Part shown: positions 12,262 through 24,928 of the stretch, piece by piece
Position numbering within the stretch: the first letter of the stretch is position 1
Layout: each line of letters starts with the position of its first letter
NCBI GenBank assembly: GCA_020881915.1
Contig: JAJFPB010000004.1
Location: 1,364,001-1,428,000 of the forward strand
DNA from: Paramyrothecium sp. XJ0827
Taxonomy: Eukaryota > Ascomycota > Sordariomycetes > Hypocreales > Stachybotryaceae
DNA length: 64,000 nucleotides
Direction of reading: 5' to 3'
Made by a program: the position numbers and the translations under genes
The notes under the pieces: generated by a model
Told to the model about the DNA's origin: nothing
What the model saw: only the letters and a program-made list of their open reading frames with translations
The model's database searches: none

Positions 12262-14071
12262 AACATCCATGACTTGACATGTCGCCCCTGCACCAGCCTT
12301 GCCCTCTGAACATGACCACGGAGGTGACTCTCAAGTTCCGTTCAGGTGCACCAAATTAGCTAGACGAAAGCGGGACGGATTGTCCATGGCACCTGAACAT
12401 GCCAAGCCTGCCCTAACAGGGCGTGGCGACGCCTCCCGAAGACCAACCGCGGGACGGTGGATCATTGCATCTGGAGTATGGCTGGTTTTTTTTCTTACTT
12501 GAGGTCGCAAGTGTGTAAGATACATGAACAGGAAACTGCGATGACGGGCAGGTTGGCCACTACGGAGTTGCGTAGGTCAAACGGCTGCGTGGGATCTGAA
12601 AGCCCGTCATTATTGCGAACCCCCAAACAGGACGCATTGCACCAGTAGAGGTTTGCCGCAATGGCCAGGAGTACGGGATGGCAAGGAGTTCGGAGAAAGC
12701 AATGCAGGGAATATCGGCCTTAGGCGGCGCGACAGGGATTGCATTTACATTGCTCAACACACAACGTGTCGATCCATCTTTCCTATCCACCAGCATGAAC
12801 GACCTAGCTTTCGATTGGTTCGGTGTCTGTAGAACCTTGACTCTCCATGTACAATAGAGCTGATCCCAACCAAGACGATCCATCGGGATATGAAACATGT
12901 CAAATGGATCCCCATGTCGTCTGCTTACTCCAATGGTCTTGTCAACTTGGCAAGCCTTCAGATCCCCACAACGAGCAGGGACGAAGGCGATGGAAAGGAA
13001 GTCCGGCATGTGGAGAGCAACATGTCGGTACACCTTCAGTGTTGTCGTTCATGTCTGTGCCGGGGCGGGATTGTCCGACAAGCTCAGGCTGGGGTCGACA
13101 ACGGCGACTACTGTCATCTACTCTAGCCAGATCCAGGGGATGGGAGGGCCTATCACCCGGGATATTGTCAGGTTCCGCCTCCATGGTAATTGCTCAAACG
13201 GGCCCATAAGATGACATTGACAGTCGGTCTCTCGACGAAAACGGAGAGGGGACTTGGCCAATGGACTTTGATTCTGGCTCGCCGGTCGGAACGACACCGG
13301 ATGTTGTTTTCGGTCCTTTGTCCCTGTTGCGAGGCCACCCAACGGATCAAGACGGCATTTCAATGCAGATTTGAATGTTCAGCAGTTGGGTTGCCGAAAG
13401 CTCCGGTACGGTGGTCGGTTCATCCTTCTGGTCTCGAGGTCCAACGACCCACTCGGGGGGGAAAGGCCCAACGTCTCTTAACGGTATCATCTGCTACAGA
13501 GTACAGATTCCGCATACGCGCTAACATGTAATCGTCCTTGGAGTAAAGATGAGGGGAACTGACTTTGGTCGCTAAACGTAGTCCAGACCTTATCCTTTCG
13601 TCTTGTCCCCGTCTTCATGCCTGATTGGTTTTGCTCGCGGTGAGTTTTTCTCAGCACATGCCCTTGCCACATTGGCTGTCTTGGCTGTGTAGCTTGGCTG
13701 CATAGCTCAGCTATTCCCACCTCACACAGTAAGCTGTCGACCCACCGCCGAGGCCCAACCAGGCGTCGACGAAGAAACAAACGACCAAAGGACGGGGAGA
13801 AAAAAAAGGAAGGAGAAAAAAAAACCTGCCCCTCTTTGTGTACCCCACTATGCAAACGGCTTGTCACTCAGTGCGACGCCAGCCAAACAGCTGGCCAGTG
13901 ACGCTACTACACCGATATAGTAAACAAAAAAAAATCTGCAACGGACGGTCCCAACTTCCACTCCACAAACCAATCTCAGACATACCATTGCCGAGCTTGC
14001 CATTGAACATCTCCAGGTGCAGGGTCCGATTGCATCATTCTTCTACTCTCCCTCCAAGCACATCTTTCAAA

Positions 14072-15695
<1,624 letters not shown>

Positions 15696-16034
15696 GGTAT
15701 TCCTTTCAAGCTATTGAGAGTGAGTTGCGCGAAGGCGGGAAAAGGCATTCACGCGGCCGGACTACATGGGCCTTGTCCAGCTGGCAAGATTGTGCCAATG
15801 GATAAAAGGAAAGGGTTTGGCAGCACTGCACTGCATGAAATTGATGAAAAATGAGGTATGCTGAAGGAGACTTCGGTTCAAATAGAAAACACCTCTTAAT
15901 TGACGAATTTTACGTTGGAAAAGATCTTTTACTGTTTTGATTTGGAGCTTTGGGAATGTGGCTATGAAAGAGTCTCAATCTCAGATCCGCATGCTGTATA
16001 TGCTGCAAGATGATGTGACCTTTTGGATGTGAAC
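15696..16034. other. Convergent 3' intergenic region
   Basis: Lies between the stops of spermidine synthase (+) and the nitrilase (-). AT content rises from about 15840 to 15960, as expected for two facing 3' untranslated regions. No discrete element was seen. Confidence 0.5.
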
Positions 16035-17063
16035 TCATTTGGGATAATCCAGATCTGGGTCCTCCAACTGAACCTTTCCTTCGCTGATATCCGGGTAGAC
16101 GTCGAATCGCCTTTGCGAATTTAGTGGAATGTTCTTCCTCGTCTCCGCGATCTTGTCAGCGTCTAGTTCTGATTCAATGATGGTGTCGTTCTCGTCGGCC
16201 TCGGCAAGCACCTCGGCCAGAGGGTTCACGACCATGCTGTGACCCCACGCGTGATATGTAGCGTTCATATCCCGCGCGGGGCTGCACATGGCCACGTAAA
16301 TCTGGTTGTCAACAGCACGAGCCTGCGCCAGGAGCTTCCAGTGCACCGGACCGGTGGTGAGGTTGAAAGCACCCGGGTAGATGAGTGCAAAGGCGCCCTT
16401 GCGCGCGGCAACGGTGGCCAGCTCAGGGAAGCGGACGTCGTAGCAGATGGCGAGGCCGATCTTGCCGTACTCCGGGAGGTCGACGATTGTTATCTTATTT
16501 CCCGGGCTGAGGACGTCGGATTCACGAAACGTGATCTTTCCGGGTATGTCAATGTCGAACAGGTGAAGCTTGCGGTGCGTGCCGAGCAAGCCTCCGTCGG
16601 GACCAAATACCAAGCTCGTGTTATAGTACGTCTTCGTCTGCGGGTTGAGCTCGGGGATGGAGCCGCCCACCAGGTAGACCTTGTTCTCGGCGGCCATGGC
16701 AGAGAGCGCGTGGTAGGAAGGCGACTGCTCCTGGGACGGCGGCGAAGGCAGCAGGGTCTCGGCGTACTCGGGGAAGTACGTGCACCCGTACGGCGAGTTG
16801 AAGCACTCGGGCAGGACGACGATGCGCGACCCGGCGCCGGCGGCCTTGCGGACCTGCGCGGCGGCGTGGGCGAGGTTGGCGGCCTTGTCGGCGCCGGCGC
16901 CGAGCTGCACGCACGCAAGCTTCACCGGCTTCTTGAGGACGGCGGGCGGTGCGGACGACATCTTGCGGAGGAAAGCCGGCGAGCGCAGGACGGGAGCAAG
17001 GGCGGGCGATGGGTCGAAGAAGGATCTAGTCGCGGTTGAGCAGTAGCGTAGGAGATTTCGCAT
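16035..17063 (-). CDS. Omega-amidase-type nitrilase (Nit2/Nit3 family), likely dual-localised
   Basis: Carbon-nitrogen hydrolase of the Nit2 branch, expected to hydrolyse alpha-ketoglutaramate or deaminated glutathione in metabolite repair. One exon encodes 342 residues. The catalytic triad is visible: Glu in LPECFNSPYG, Lys in HRKLHLFDID and Cys in AICYDVRFPE. The first ATG (17063) opens a Ser/Arg/Ala-rich leader (MRNLLRYCSTATRSFF) typical of mitochondrial targeting. A second in-frame ATG at 16961 (MSSAPP) starts close to the conserved domain and would give a cytosolic form. The open frame extends upstream of 17063 but has no ATG there. The exon is very GC-rich at its 5' half, which creates a 266-codon antisense open frame that I treat as a shadow. 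Confidence 0.93.
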   Translation of the reverse strand: MRNLLRYCSTATRSFFDPSPALAPVLRSPAFLRKMSSAPPAVLKKPVKLACVQLGAGADKAANLAHAAAQVRKAAGAGSRIVVLPECFNSPYGCTYFPEYAETLLPSPPSQEQSPSYHALSAMAAENKVYLVGGSIPELNPQTKTYYNTSLVFGPDGGLLGTHRKLHLFDIDIPGKITFRESDVLSPGNKITIVDLPEYGKIGLAICYDVRFPELATVAARKGAFALIYPGAFNLTTGPVHWKLLAQARAVDNQIYVAMCSPARDMNATYHAWGHSMVVNPLAEVLAEADENDTIIESELDADKIAETRKNIPLNSQRRFDVYPDISEGKVQLEDPDLDYPK

Positions 17064-17919
17064 GTCCGAGAAGAGAAGAGAAGAGAACCCCAGGCAGATC
17101 GAGTTTGAGGACAAGAGGTGGGGAGCTGAGCTTTCCAGCTGTAGCTTCGTGGTCTGGCTCGATGATGTGATAGATGATCGAAGCGGTTTCGGCGGGGCAC
17201 GCACGGAGGAGACGGTGGGGTATCAGAGCTGCTGCCGGCGCTGGCCGGGTTGGCACGGGGTACGTTGCCCGGCTGTTGCTTGCCATGTATGTTTAGTTTT
17301 GCTTCATATTGTGAACTGAACAATTATTCTGGAGTGATAGTCACACTGTCCATGAATTTATATGAATGCGTGAAGGGGAAACTAGCTAGTCTAGGGTTCA
17401 TACACTTCCCACTTGATTGTGCTATTGACGGTGTTGAGATGCATTCTAGCTGCGAATTGGGACAAATAAGCTTGCCAAGGGTCCTTTAGAAAAGCAACGA
17501 GAATTCCTGGCACTCACAAATAGGTCTCCAAATATCTTCCACGCCCATAAGAAATACAAGGTAACAGATCGAAACCACCTTGGTTGTTGTCTGGACATCT
17601 GGATCGTGTCTGGTCTATAGGGTAGCTTGTTTACGAGGGAAATTCGCCAGCGACCTAGCTACGGTACGAAGTACCCACAGCATACCTGAGTTGAGGCACC
17701 TTAGCGCATGGTTACCCCAGACGATTTTGGAAGTTCTTATCCGTCGTCAGCCAAGGCCCACTTGCCGCCGCCGCTTGATAACACATGCGCTCCCGCCAGG
17801 CAGCTCCCATTCAACCAGACATCTGTCGACTCATTCTACACCGTACCTTAGCTGACCGACCAACTTGTCGGCCTGGAGACTTCTTCCTCCACAGAATAAG
17901 AGTCTGGCCCAAATCTGGG
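17064..17919. other. Divergent upstream region
   Basis: Separates the nitrilase (-) and the four-helix membrane protein gene (+). 17660-17700 and 17840-17850 hold TACGG/TACC/CCTTA motifs of the dispersed type. No coding potential was recognised. Confidence 0.45.
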
Positions 17920-18732
17920 ATGACTCGTGTTTACGTGTACTCGTCAGCCCTCGTGGCCTTCGTCGCCGGTACGTCTACCCACCTGCCCTCCCCTTGTTAC
18001 GGTGCCATGACGTCGTCGTCACCACACCAGGTCGCAGTGCAGCGACATCTACAAACCACCTAGGCAGCGCAGCCTGTGGAAAGGCCATGGCGAAACTAAT
18101 GCGACTGCAGCAACGGCGATGCTGGTCACGGCCAGTTGGATCCCTCATTGGGTTTCCTACTCCGTCACGACGGGCATGGGCGAGAAAATCGAACAACACA
18201 TAGGCCTGCACAGGAGCTGCTCCAACCTCGACGACCCCCCTTGCCGCGAGTTCCCGTACCGCGAGCTATGTGTTGAAGGCGAGCGCTACTTCTGCTCCAT
18301 GTGGCGCACCGTCGGCTTCATGACCGCTTTCGCCATCATCCTGAGTCTGGCCTGCGTTGTCTCCTTCTTCGTCATCATGGGCGGTGGAAAGTACAAGCGA
18401 GAGACGGGCTGGCCGTTTGTGGGAGCCATGTTGACGCTGGTTGCTGTGGTTGAGTTTGTCATTATCTCCATTGTGGTAAGTCCAGGCCCAGGAAGACCCC
18501 GAGGATGTGATGGTCTGTGGCCGCATCATGCTAATTGCTCCCTCGACAGGCGTACCTCTACGACCACGATGACCAATTTACGATTCCTGGTTGGAGCCTG
18601 GATTCCTCATGGTATCTAAGCACTGCGAGTGCTACTGTTTGTCTCCTCTCTGCAGTCGGGCTAGCTGTATCCGCGTACCTGCTTCCTCCTGAGGAGGGCT
18701 ACGACTTCCTAGAGGATCCCCTTGACGCTTGA
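17920..18732 (+). CDS. Conserved fungal four-helix membrane protein (function unknown)
   Basis: Three exons (17920-17968, 18111-18475, 18550-18732) join in frame into 198 residues. Four hydrophobic segments are visible: the N-terminus (YVYSSALVAFVAATAMLV), about residues 76-100 (GFMTAFAIILSLACVVSFF), about 113-133 (WPFVGAMLTLVAVVEFVII) and about 160-180. The loop after helix 1 is Cys-rich (CSNLDDPPC, LCVEGERYFCSMW), and the tail is short and acidic. Topology and size recall claudin/SUR7-like tetraspan proteins, but I do not see the defining signature of either. I know this sequence type only as a conserved Pezizomycotina hypothetical. GTACGT and GTAAGT donors support the model. Confidence 0.82.
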
Positions 18733-19434
18733 AGCGGACAGGGAGAACGACAAGTACATGGGCCGAGATTTTTATGTGATGAAAGTGACATTCTATACGC
18801 AATGTTGAAGGGTGTTGTAGGCGTTATGGGATTCATTGGATGAGTTGCACGCGATGAAGCCTGCCGCCATCTCGATTTACTGGGAGACATTGCCGATTAT
18901 TCTACAATTGCATGAGCTATGTATGATTGATAACTAATATACGATCTAAGTAACACGTTATCGGGAAATCGTACCAGATGTAAATGCTTCCTAGTTGTTC
19001 TGTCCGAGGTAAGTGGGTCTTGTCATCCAAACTTGGAAGCCAAGCTTTCTTTGGAAAACATGAGGTCACAGGATGAAGCAAGCTCAAGCGGCATTGGAGC
19101 TGCCATATGATAGACAGAAGTGTGATTATGAAGCGTGCTTGAAGTATTCAAGTCCTGTGAAAGTTGAGGTGGTGCTGGCGCAGCGTGGCTGTGCCTCGGG
19201 TGACATTCCCTTATAGTCAGCCCCTCACCTAGATAGCTCCATCGTGGGACCGTATCTCTCGGCAGAGGCGGCTATCTATTTGCCTTGTACAACACTTAAC
19301 TTTCTGTGTTGTAGTCCCAAGCTGAACGAAGTGCGTCTTACTGGACTCTCAGTGATCTAGCTATTCAGAACATTTCCAAGCTAACCAGTGCGAAGCGTGC
19401 CTGCAACAGCTCACTCCAAAATTAACGATTCACC
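18733..19434. other. Intergenic, upstream of the PhyH-like gene
   Basis: No coding potential. It should contain the 3' end of the membrane-protein gene and the promoter of the dioxygenase-like gene. Confidence 0.45.
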
Positions 19435-20370
19435 ATGGCGCAAGGCCTCACAGACGAGCAGCTCTTAGCTTTCGAGCGAGACGGCTACCTGATCATTCCT
19501 GGTGCTCTTACCGCAGACACGGTGTCCTCGCTGATGGCTGAAACCCACCGCCTGCTGCAGGACTTCTCACTCGCGGACCATCCCCTCACGCGCTTCTCCA
19601 CGGGGCAGAAGTCGGAGCACGTGGGAGACGCCTACTTCCTCGAATCGGGCGACAAGATCCGCTTCTTCTTCGAGGAGGATGCGTTTGACGAAGACGGGGC
19701 GCTGAACAAGCCCAAGGAGCGCGCCGTGAACAAGATCGGCCACTACCTGCACGCGCTGTCGCCGCCGTTCGCCCGCCTCATCAACAGCGAGGCCGCGGCC
19801 GCCAGCACCGTGAGCCCCGCGGCCGTGGCGCGCGCCCTGGGCTTCCGCGACCCCCGGTGCCTGCAGAGCATGGTCATCTGCAAGCAGCCCGAGATTGGCG
19901 GCGCCGTGCCCCCGCACCAGGACTCGACCTTCCTGTACACGGACCCGCCCTCCGCAGTGGGCTTCTGGTACGCCCTCGAGGACGCCACGCTCGAGAACGG
20001 CTGCCTGAGCTTCCTGCCCGGGTCGCACAGGTGGGCGCCCGTCGGGAAGCGCCTCGTGCGCAAGCCACAGGACGCCGGCACCGCCATGGTCGACAACGAG
20101 GGGCCCGCGTTCCCGCCGGGCGCCGCGTACGGGGCCGACAAGAGGCCGGAGGGGACCCGGGACACGGAGGAGGCGTACGTGCCGGGCGAGGTGAAGGCGG
20201 GCGACCTGGTCCTGATCCACGGCAACCTGCTGCACAAGAGCGAGAGGAACACCAGCCAGAAGGGCAGGATCATCTACACGTTTCACATCATCGAGGGGGA
20301 CGGGCACGTGTACGATGAGAGGAACTGGCTGCAACCGCCCAAGGAAGGATTTACGAAACTCTTCACCTAG
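19435..20370 (+). CDS. Phytanoyl-CoA dioxygenase-like Fe(II)/2-oxoglutarate oxygenase
   Basis: Single-exon 311-residue member of the PhyH family, which hydroxylates carbon centres using Fe(II), O2 and 2-oxoglutarate. The iron-binding facial triad is readable: His and Asp in PPHQDSTF (about residues 161-163) and the distal His in IHGNLLHKSER, followed by the RIIYTFHI strand that supplies the oxoglutarate-binding Arg. Other family landmarks are FERDGYLIIPG at the start, LENGCLSFLPGSH and AGDLVLIHG. No signal peptide is seen, and the C-terminus is not a clear peroxisomal PTS1. The start has a strong CACCATGGC context. The middle of the gene is extremely GC-rich at third positions. The substrate cannot be named; close fungal relatives are uncharacterised. 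Confidence 0.93.
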   Translation: MAQGLTDEQLLAFERDGYLIIPGALTADTVSSLMAETHRLLQDFSLADHPLTRFSTGQKSEHVGDAYFLESGDKIRFFFEEDAFDEDGALNKPKERAVNKIGHYLHALSPPFARLINSEAAAASTVSPAAVARALGFRDPRCLQSMVICKQPEIGGAVPPHQDSTFLYTDPPSAVGFWYALEDATLENGCLSFLPGSHRWAPVGKRLVRKPQDAGTAMVDNEGPAFPPGAAYGADKRPEGTRDTEEAYVPGEVKAGDLVLIHGNLLHKSERNTSQKGRIIYTFHIIEGDGHVYDERNWLQPPKEGFTKLFT

Positions 20371-20612
20371 ACTTGACAAATGGCATTACTTTTTTTTTGT
20401 TTTGGTTCTTTCGGGGTTGATTTGCATTCACTGGACAGAGCGACACCGGCACTGCAGGGATCCGGTTTGAACCAGCTTATTGTGTTCTCGTGGGTATCTT
20501 ATATCCAAAACATGCCGTGGCTGTAGTTTGTACAGTCTATCATGCGTGACGCCCTCCGCCGTTCTCACGTGTACCCCTTGATCCATAGAAAAAAAGACAC
20601 CAGCACAGCCTA
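20371..20612. other. Convergent 3' region
   Basis: A T9 run at 20390-20398 and AT-rich DNA lie between facing genes. This fits 3' untranslated sequence. Confidence 0.4.
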
Positions 20613-21764
20613 TTACGCATCCTCTACCTCGCTGTCCTCGTCAGAGTCGCTCTCATCCGAAGACGACGATGACGACGAAGACGACGAGCTGCTCGAAGTC
20701 TCGTGCCCACCCGTGGCGGCGCCTTCCATCTCGTCGTCCTCGTCCGAGTCAGAGTCGTCGGACGAGCTGCTACTGCTCGTCTCGGAGTCGCTGTCCGACT
20801 CGGACTCTGAGCTGCTGCTGTCGTCCATGTTGGAGACGCGCAGCTTCCTTCTCCGCCTGTTGCTCCCCTCAGGCTTGGCCGGCCTCTCGACGACCATCTC
20901 GTCGGCGTTGTTGTTGTCGCTTGCGGTGATGGTCTCGGAGGACGAGGTCGTGGTGGTCGTCTCCGTCTCGTCGCTGTCAGAGAGCTCCTCTAGGACGATC
21001 TCCGCGCGCATGCGCTTCACCACGCGGCGGATGATAAGGCTGCCATCTTGCGAGGTGGCCACGTATTCCACCTCGTGGAAGGACTTCCTCTTGTTTCCCT
21101 GCTGCTTCTGCAGCAATTCAGCAAGCACAGACTGATACGTGGATTGCTTCGCATCGACATCCATGGTTCCCTCAGGAAACCCAGCCGATCCCATCTTCTC
21201 ATCCGTGTTCCTGACCTCCATGGCTGCCTCCTTTAGTCGTGTCCTGACGAAGCCCTTAAGATCCTGGATGTATTGGTAGAAGGTATCGATGTCAGTGGCA
21301 GGGAGAGCGTCGGCATCGAACAGATGCTTGATGAGGGACGACTGGTGATTCTTGTTGAACTTCCAATTAGCCCTGGAGGACTTCCATTGTCGCAGATAGT
21401 CCAGCGCAGGCTGCAAGTCCGTTGTAGTCGGGGCTTGCTTTTTCGGAGTGCCCTTGGCCGACTTCTGCTGGGAGGGCTTGTTTGGGGTGCCGGAGGAGGT
21501 GATGTCCTTCTTGGTCGGGGTGTCCCCAAACGTGACAGACTTCTGCTTCTTCAATGTCGTGCCCTTGGCGTCCGTCCGAGGCTTCTTGGAGGCATAGGGC
21601 GCATGCGCAGGCGGCGGGGCCTCGAGCTTTCTCTTGTTTGGCTGGTCGTGCCCGGCGCTGCTTGGGTGCCCAACGGTTGGACTGCCAATTACGGGGTCGG
21701 ATCCAGTAGGCTGCTTGAGCTTGAGACCCAACCGCTTCCAAGCGGGAACTTGCTGTCCCGACAT
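20613..21764 (-). CDS. WKF-domain protein (C7orf50 / yeast Rbp95-like), nucleolar-type
   Basis: Single exon, 383 residues. Residues about 1-115 are basic and low in complexity (AWKRLGLKLK, KKPRTDAKG, KKQKSVTFGDTP). A compact helical domain at about 118-180 carries the WKF signature: ALDYLRQWKSSRANWKFNKN, then KHLFDADALP and YIQDLKG. This domain defines human C7orf50 and yeast YCR016W/Rbp95, a 60S pre-ribosome assembly factor, so a role in nucleolar ribosome biogenesis is inferred. From about residue 270 the tail is a long acidic Ser/Asp/Glu region with Ser runs, a likely CK2 substrate. The gene runs divergently from proteasome alpha1. Confidence 0.82.
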   Translation of the reverse strand: MSGQQVPAWKRLGLKLKQPTGSDPVIGSPTVGHPSSAGHDQPNKRKLEAPPPAHAPYASKKPRTDAKGTTLKKQKSVTFGDTPTKKDITSSGTPNKPSQQKSAKGTPKKQAPTTTDLQPALDYLRQWKSSRANWKFNKNHQSSLIKHLFDADALPATDIDTFYQYIQDLKGFVRTRLKEAAMEVRNTDEKMGSAGFPEGTMDVDAKQSTYQSVLAELLQKQQGNKRKSFHEVEYVATSQDGSLIIRRVVKRMRAEIVLEELSDSDETETTTTTSSSETITASDNNNADEMVVERPAKPEGSNRRRRKLRVSNMDDSSSSESESDSDSETSSSSSSDDSDSDEDDEMEGAATGGHETSSSSSSSSSSSSSDESDSDEDSEVEDA

Positions 21765-22692
21765 GATGCCAGAAGGGGGGAGTGTCAGGGTTATGGAGAT
21801 TCAAGACGTGTGACACGCCGAGCTGTGGTCAAGTTCGTCCAAGATAGAGCACGGCGCCTGAATGGGAAATAGCACAATCTATCGCGAGGCAGCCTCGTCT
21901 TGGGAAGGTCGATGCAGGTGCGATGATAATTGGGAACGCAGCAGAGATACCGGAAGAACCCAACCAGTACGCAAGGCCGTACTTTTCCGGTCAAGTAAGG
22001 TAATGTAAGGTAGGTGGGCAATGTAGTGTGAGTTGGGTTCTCCAACCCAGAAGTGCAACTATTTTTTTTTTTTTCCTCTGCTCGATCTGTACCGAGCGAT
22101 AAGGTAGCCCCTCGGCAGCAGCCGACGGAGTACCGCGCTACCACCGTCTGCATCGCAACGGAAGCTTGGGGAACCTGCCCAGGGGTGTCTGGATGTTAAA
22201 GAGAAGCAGCCATGAGAATGGAAAGACATTGGAATCAATAGAAAAACAACCGCTTCATTCTTGATTAATCTTGACTCTTTGGCCGAATGCAATTGGAATT
22301 TTGTTGTACATAGGTAGGCCAAATGTTCAAGTACACCTAAGGTAAGGCAAGGTAAAAGGTACTGAAACTAGGAGGTATTTGCGGGCGGGCGGTGGAGGAT
22401 TTGAAGGTGTGTCAGCGTCCTGCCCAACTTCGTCTTGCCGTGTAGTACTTGGTGCCTCAGGCCGACACAAAGCTGCGAGCCATTAGCTCAGCCTTCCAGA
22501 CAGCTTCCGTTGCCTCGCATGCTCTAGGCAAGCTCATGCTACGCGTCGACTGGGCTACGTTAATTACGTCGAACCATCACAACCTAGCGACTCCACGGAC
22601 TTTCTGACTTGATTGCAGCCCAAACGCACCTCTGCCGACAACGAAGATCAATCACGCAACTCACATCTGGGCAAGGCCTTCATTACATCATC
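21765..22692. other. Divergent promoter region, WKF protein / proteasome alpha1
   Basis: Contains AGGTAAGGTA-type motifs near 22000-22016 and 22335-22365, and a T run at about 22063-22073. I looked for the yeast Rpn4 (PACE) site GGTGGCAAA and did not see it. No coding potential was recognised. Confidence 0.5.
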
Positions 22693-23749
22693 ATGTCGGG
22701 TAGGTCGAGCTATCGCCCACCGTAGCTTCAATGACAGTGGGATCAGCTGGCTAACATGTCTTTTCAGCCGGTGCTTACGACCGTCACATTACTATCTTTG
22801 CCGACAATGGTCGCCTATACCAAGTCGGTATGTCTCGCTCGATTTCTCCAGCCGCTGAAGGCTCATCAGCCGTTCTTCGATGTCTCGAATCGTCCTTGCC
22901 CGACCTGAACTGACACTGTCCAACCAGAGTATGCCTTCAAGGCGATCACGGCTGCTAATATCATGTCCGTCGGCGTGAGGGGCAAAGACTGCGCTGTCGT
23001 TCTCTCGCAAAAGAAGGTTCCTGTACGTCTGAGCATGGTGCCCGGCCGAAATAACCCTGCAACCCCAGCTTACCAGGATTGAACAGGATAAGCTGATCGA
23101 CCCTTCTTCCGTTTCGCACATCTTCCAAATATCGCCATCTGTTGGCTGCGTGATCACGGGTTCCATCGCCGACGCTCGGGCGTTTGCCCAAAGGGCCCAA
23201 GGAGAGGCGGCTGAGTTCCGATACAAGTACGGCTACGAGATGCCTGCTGATGCATTGGCGAAGCGTTTGGCCAACATCAGCCAAGTCTACACGCAGCGGG
23301 TATGTCAGCTAGAGGAGGAGATGGATGCGTGCGCAATGGACGTCTGACTGACCGCCCGGTAGGCTTACATGCGACCTTACGGTGTGGCAACCACTTTGAT
23401 CTCTCTCGATTCCGAGTTCGGGCCCCAGCTGTTCAAGTGCGACCCCGCTGGATACTACATCGGATACAAGGGCACCGCCGCCGGTCCCAAGCAGCAGGAG
23501 GCTCTGAACCACTTAGAAAAGAAGCTGCGTAACAAGGACTGTGCTGAAGGAACCTGGGAGGATGTGGTCGAGCTCGCCATTACTACGCTGAGCACGGTGC
23601 TGAGCATGGATTTCAAGAAGGGTGAGATTGAGATTGGCATTGTCGGCGGCCCCCGGGCCGATGGCAAGGAGGGCACAGAGCCAGGGTTCCGGATGCTCAG
23701 CGAGGATGAGATTGATGATAGGTTACAGGCAATTGCCGAGAAGGACTGA
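22693..23749 (+). CDS. SCL1: 20S proteasome subunit alpha1 (Scl1/PSMA6)
   Basis: Structural alpha-ring subunit of the 20S proteasome. Five exons (22693-22699, 22768-22827, 22928-23022, 23087-23299, 23363-23749) join in frame to about 253 residues. The N-terminus [20 protein letters not shown] followed by QVEYAFKAI is the proteasome alpha signature, and the YDRHITIF form is specific to alpha1. Conserved [38 protein letters not shown] and the C-terminal IGIVGG segment follow. A tiny 7-nt first exon and several introns near the 5' end are normal for fungal proteasome genes. The 3' untranslated region starts with a GACA repeat (about 23775-23800). Confidence 0.97.
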
Positions 23750-24906
23750 GAGGAGAGCGAGCAACCGGACCAATGACAGACAGACAGACGGACGGACAAG
23801 AGCCTCAGATGGTGATGTCGGGGCCTCCGATAGGGCTCTAGCGACTTGTCGTTGATGAGAAGCGACGGAGTGGTCGGAATCGGACCGCTCTCAAGGACCC
23901 GGGACGGTTTAGAGGGGAAGGAGACGAGTTGGTCGAATGCGACCCTGACGAACCATCTCAGGTGTTTCCATGAACCGTGTGAGATTAGGTACTTACCGCA
24001 AAGCAATGACCATGTGCAATAGACGACGAATACATCTCGATGGTTGCCCTGCCCAGCGCGCGTGAGTTGACCAATTACAGTGGAGAGCGGCTCCAAGACC
24101 AAGTCAAGTGTAAGCGATTGACCGGTAGGAAGCATGGTAGCGATCGCGGGAAAGCCTCATAGGGATAAGGGTAACCGTTTATTGCCAGCGTGCATATTCG
24201 CGCAAGCCGAGTTGTGCCGTGTTTCTGACGAAACGGGTATCTCAGGTCTCCGCTTGCAGTGATGGATTGCCTATCTCGTCATGCCTGCAGCACACAGGGA
24301 GGCAATGATGGGAGGGGGGAGGGGGGGGCGGTCAATCAGAGAGGGAGGGTGCCACCACAGCAGATCGACGGAGAATTACTCATGGCCTCGCGCACGGGAA
24401 ATCGTAGCGCAGGAAAGTTGGGGACCGGGAGGTTCAGCCGGTAGCGGGCATGGGGAAGCCCAACTCTGCGGTGAATCTGGTGAGAGGCCTTGATTCGCCT
24501 GGAGGCGTGGTTTGGCCTTGCGTGGCCCCGTTTGGATCACCTTGAGACATGGACTATGGCCAATCAAGCCTTTCTTCGCACCCGTTCCCATCGATAACGG
24601 TCCATAGCCCATAAGGTAGCCCAGAGCCCATGTCCCATGGCCCATGGCCCTCAGCTTGAGCCAGGCAACCCCTGCCTGCTAACCGCCAGGCTGGGCTGCA
24701 TCTCGCCAAGCCAGAAGCGGCATGGTGTGTTGCGGCACCTGGGCAAACCACGAACCCAGCCTCGCCAGAAATGGGGCTTTGACGTCGGGCATGCCACAGC
24801 TCGAGAGGACTGTGGCTTGCATTGGTCCAGACAGTACGGCTCTCTCTGGCCTCTCGCCGTCCTCTCGCGCTGCACGGCATGGTCGGAGCAGAGCGAGCAG
24901 AGCAGG

Positions 24907-24928
24907 CAGATCAGATCAGATCAGATCA
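24907..24928. repeat. GATCA pentanucleotide tandem repeat
   Basis: About four perfect GATCA/AGATC units in intergenic DNA, preceded by GAGCAGAGC-type imperfect units. Confidence 0.8.

Larger units (their letters stand above)
8438..14071. other. 5.6 kb gene-free stretch rich in TACCT/AGGTA motifs
   Basis: Holds the divergent upstream regions of the G-alpha and spermidine synthase genes. From about 8940 to 10810 it carries many copies of AGGTA, TACCT and palindromic ACCTTAGGT or GGTACC motifs (see repeat entry). ORFs up to 157 codons occur (12560-13033 minus, 10839-11291 plus), but they lack recognisable domains and overlap other frames. 12247-12261 is a short GAT repeat. 13800-13830 is A-rich. 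Confidence 0.5.

Noticed and set aside
12560..13033. 157-codon minus-strand frame in the 8.4-14 kb desert
   Set aside because: Some stretches look protein-like, but there is no known motif, no splice support, and competing frames on both strands.
16239..17039. 266-codon open frame antisense to the nitrilase
   Set aside because: It mirrors the GC-rich third positions of the nitrilase; its sequence is low-complexity and has no domain.
19567..20379. 270-codon open frame antisense to the PhyH-like gene
   Set aside because: Shadow of a very GC-rich coding exon; composition is Arg/Val/Leu/Gly-rich without motifs.
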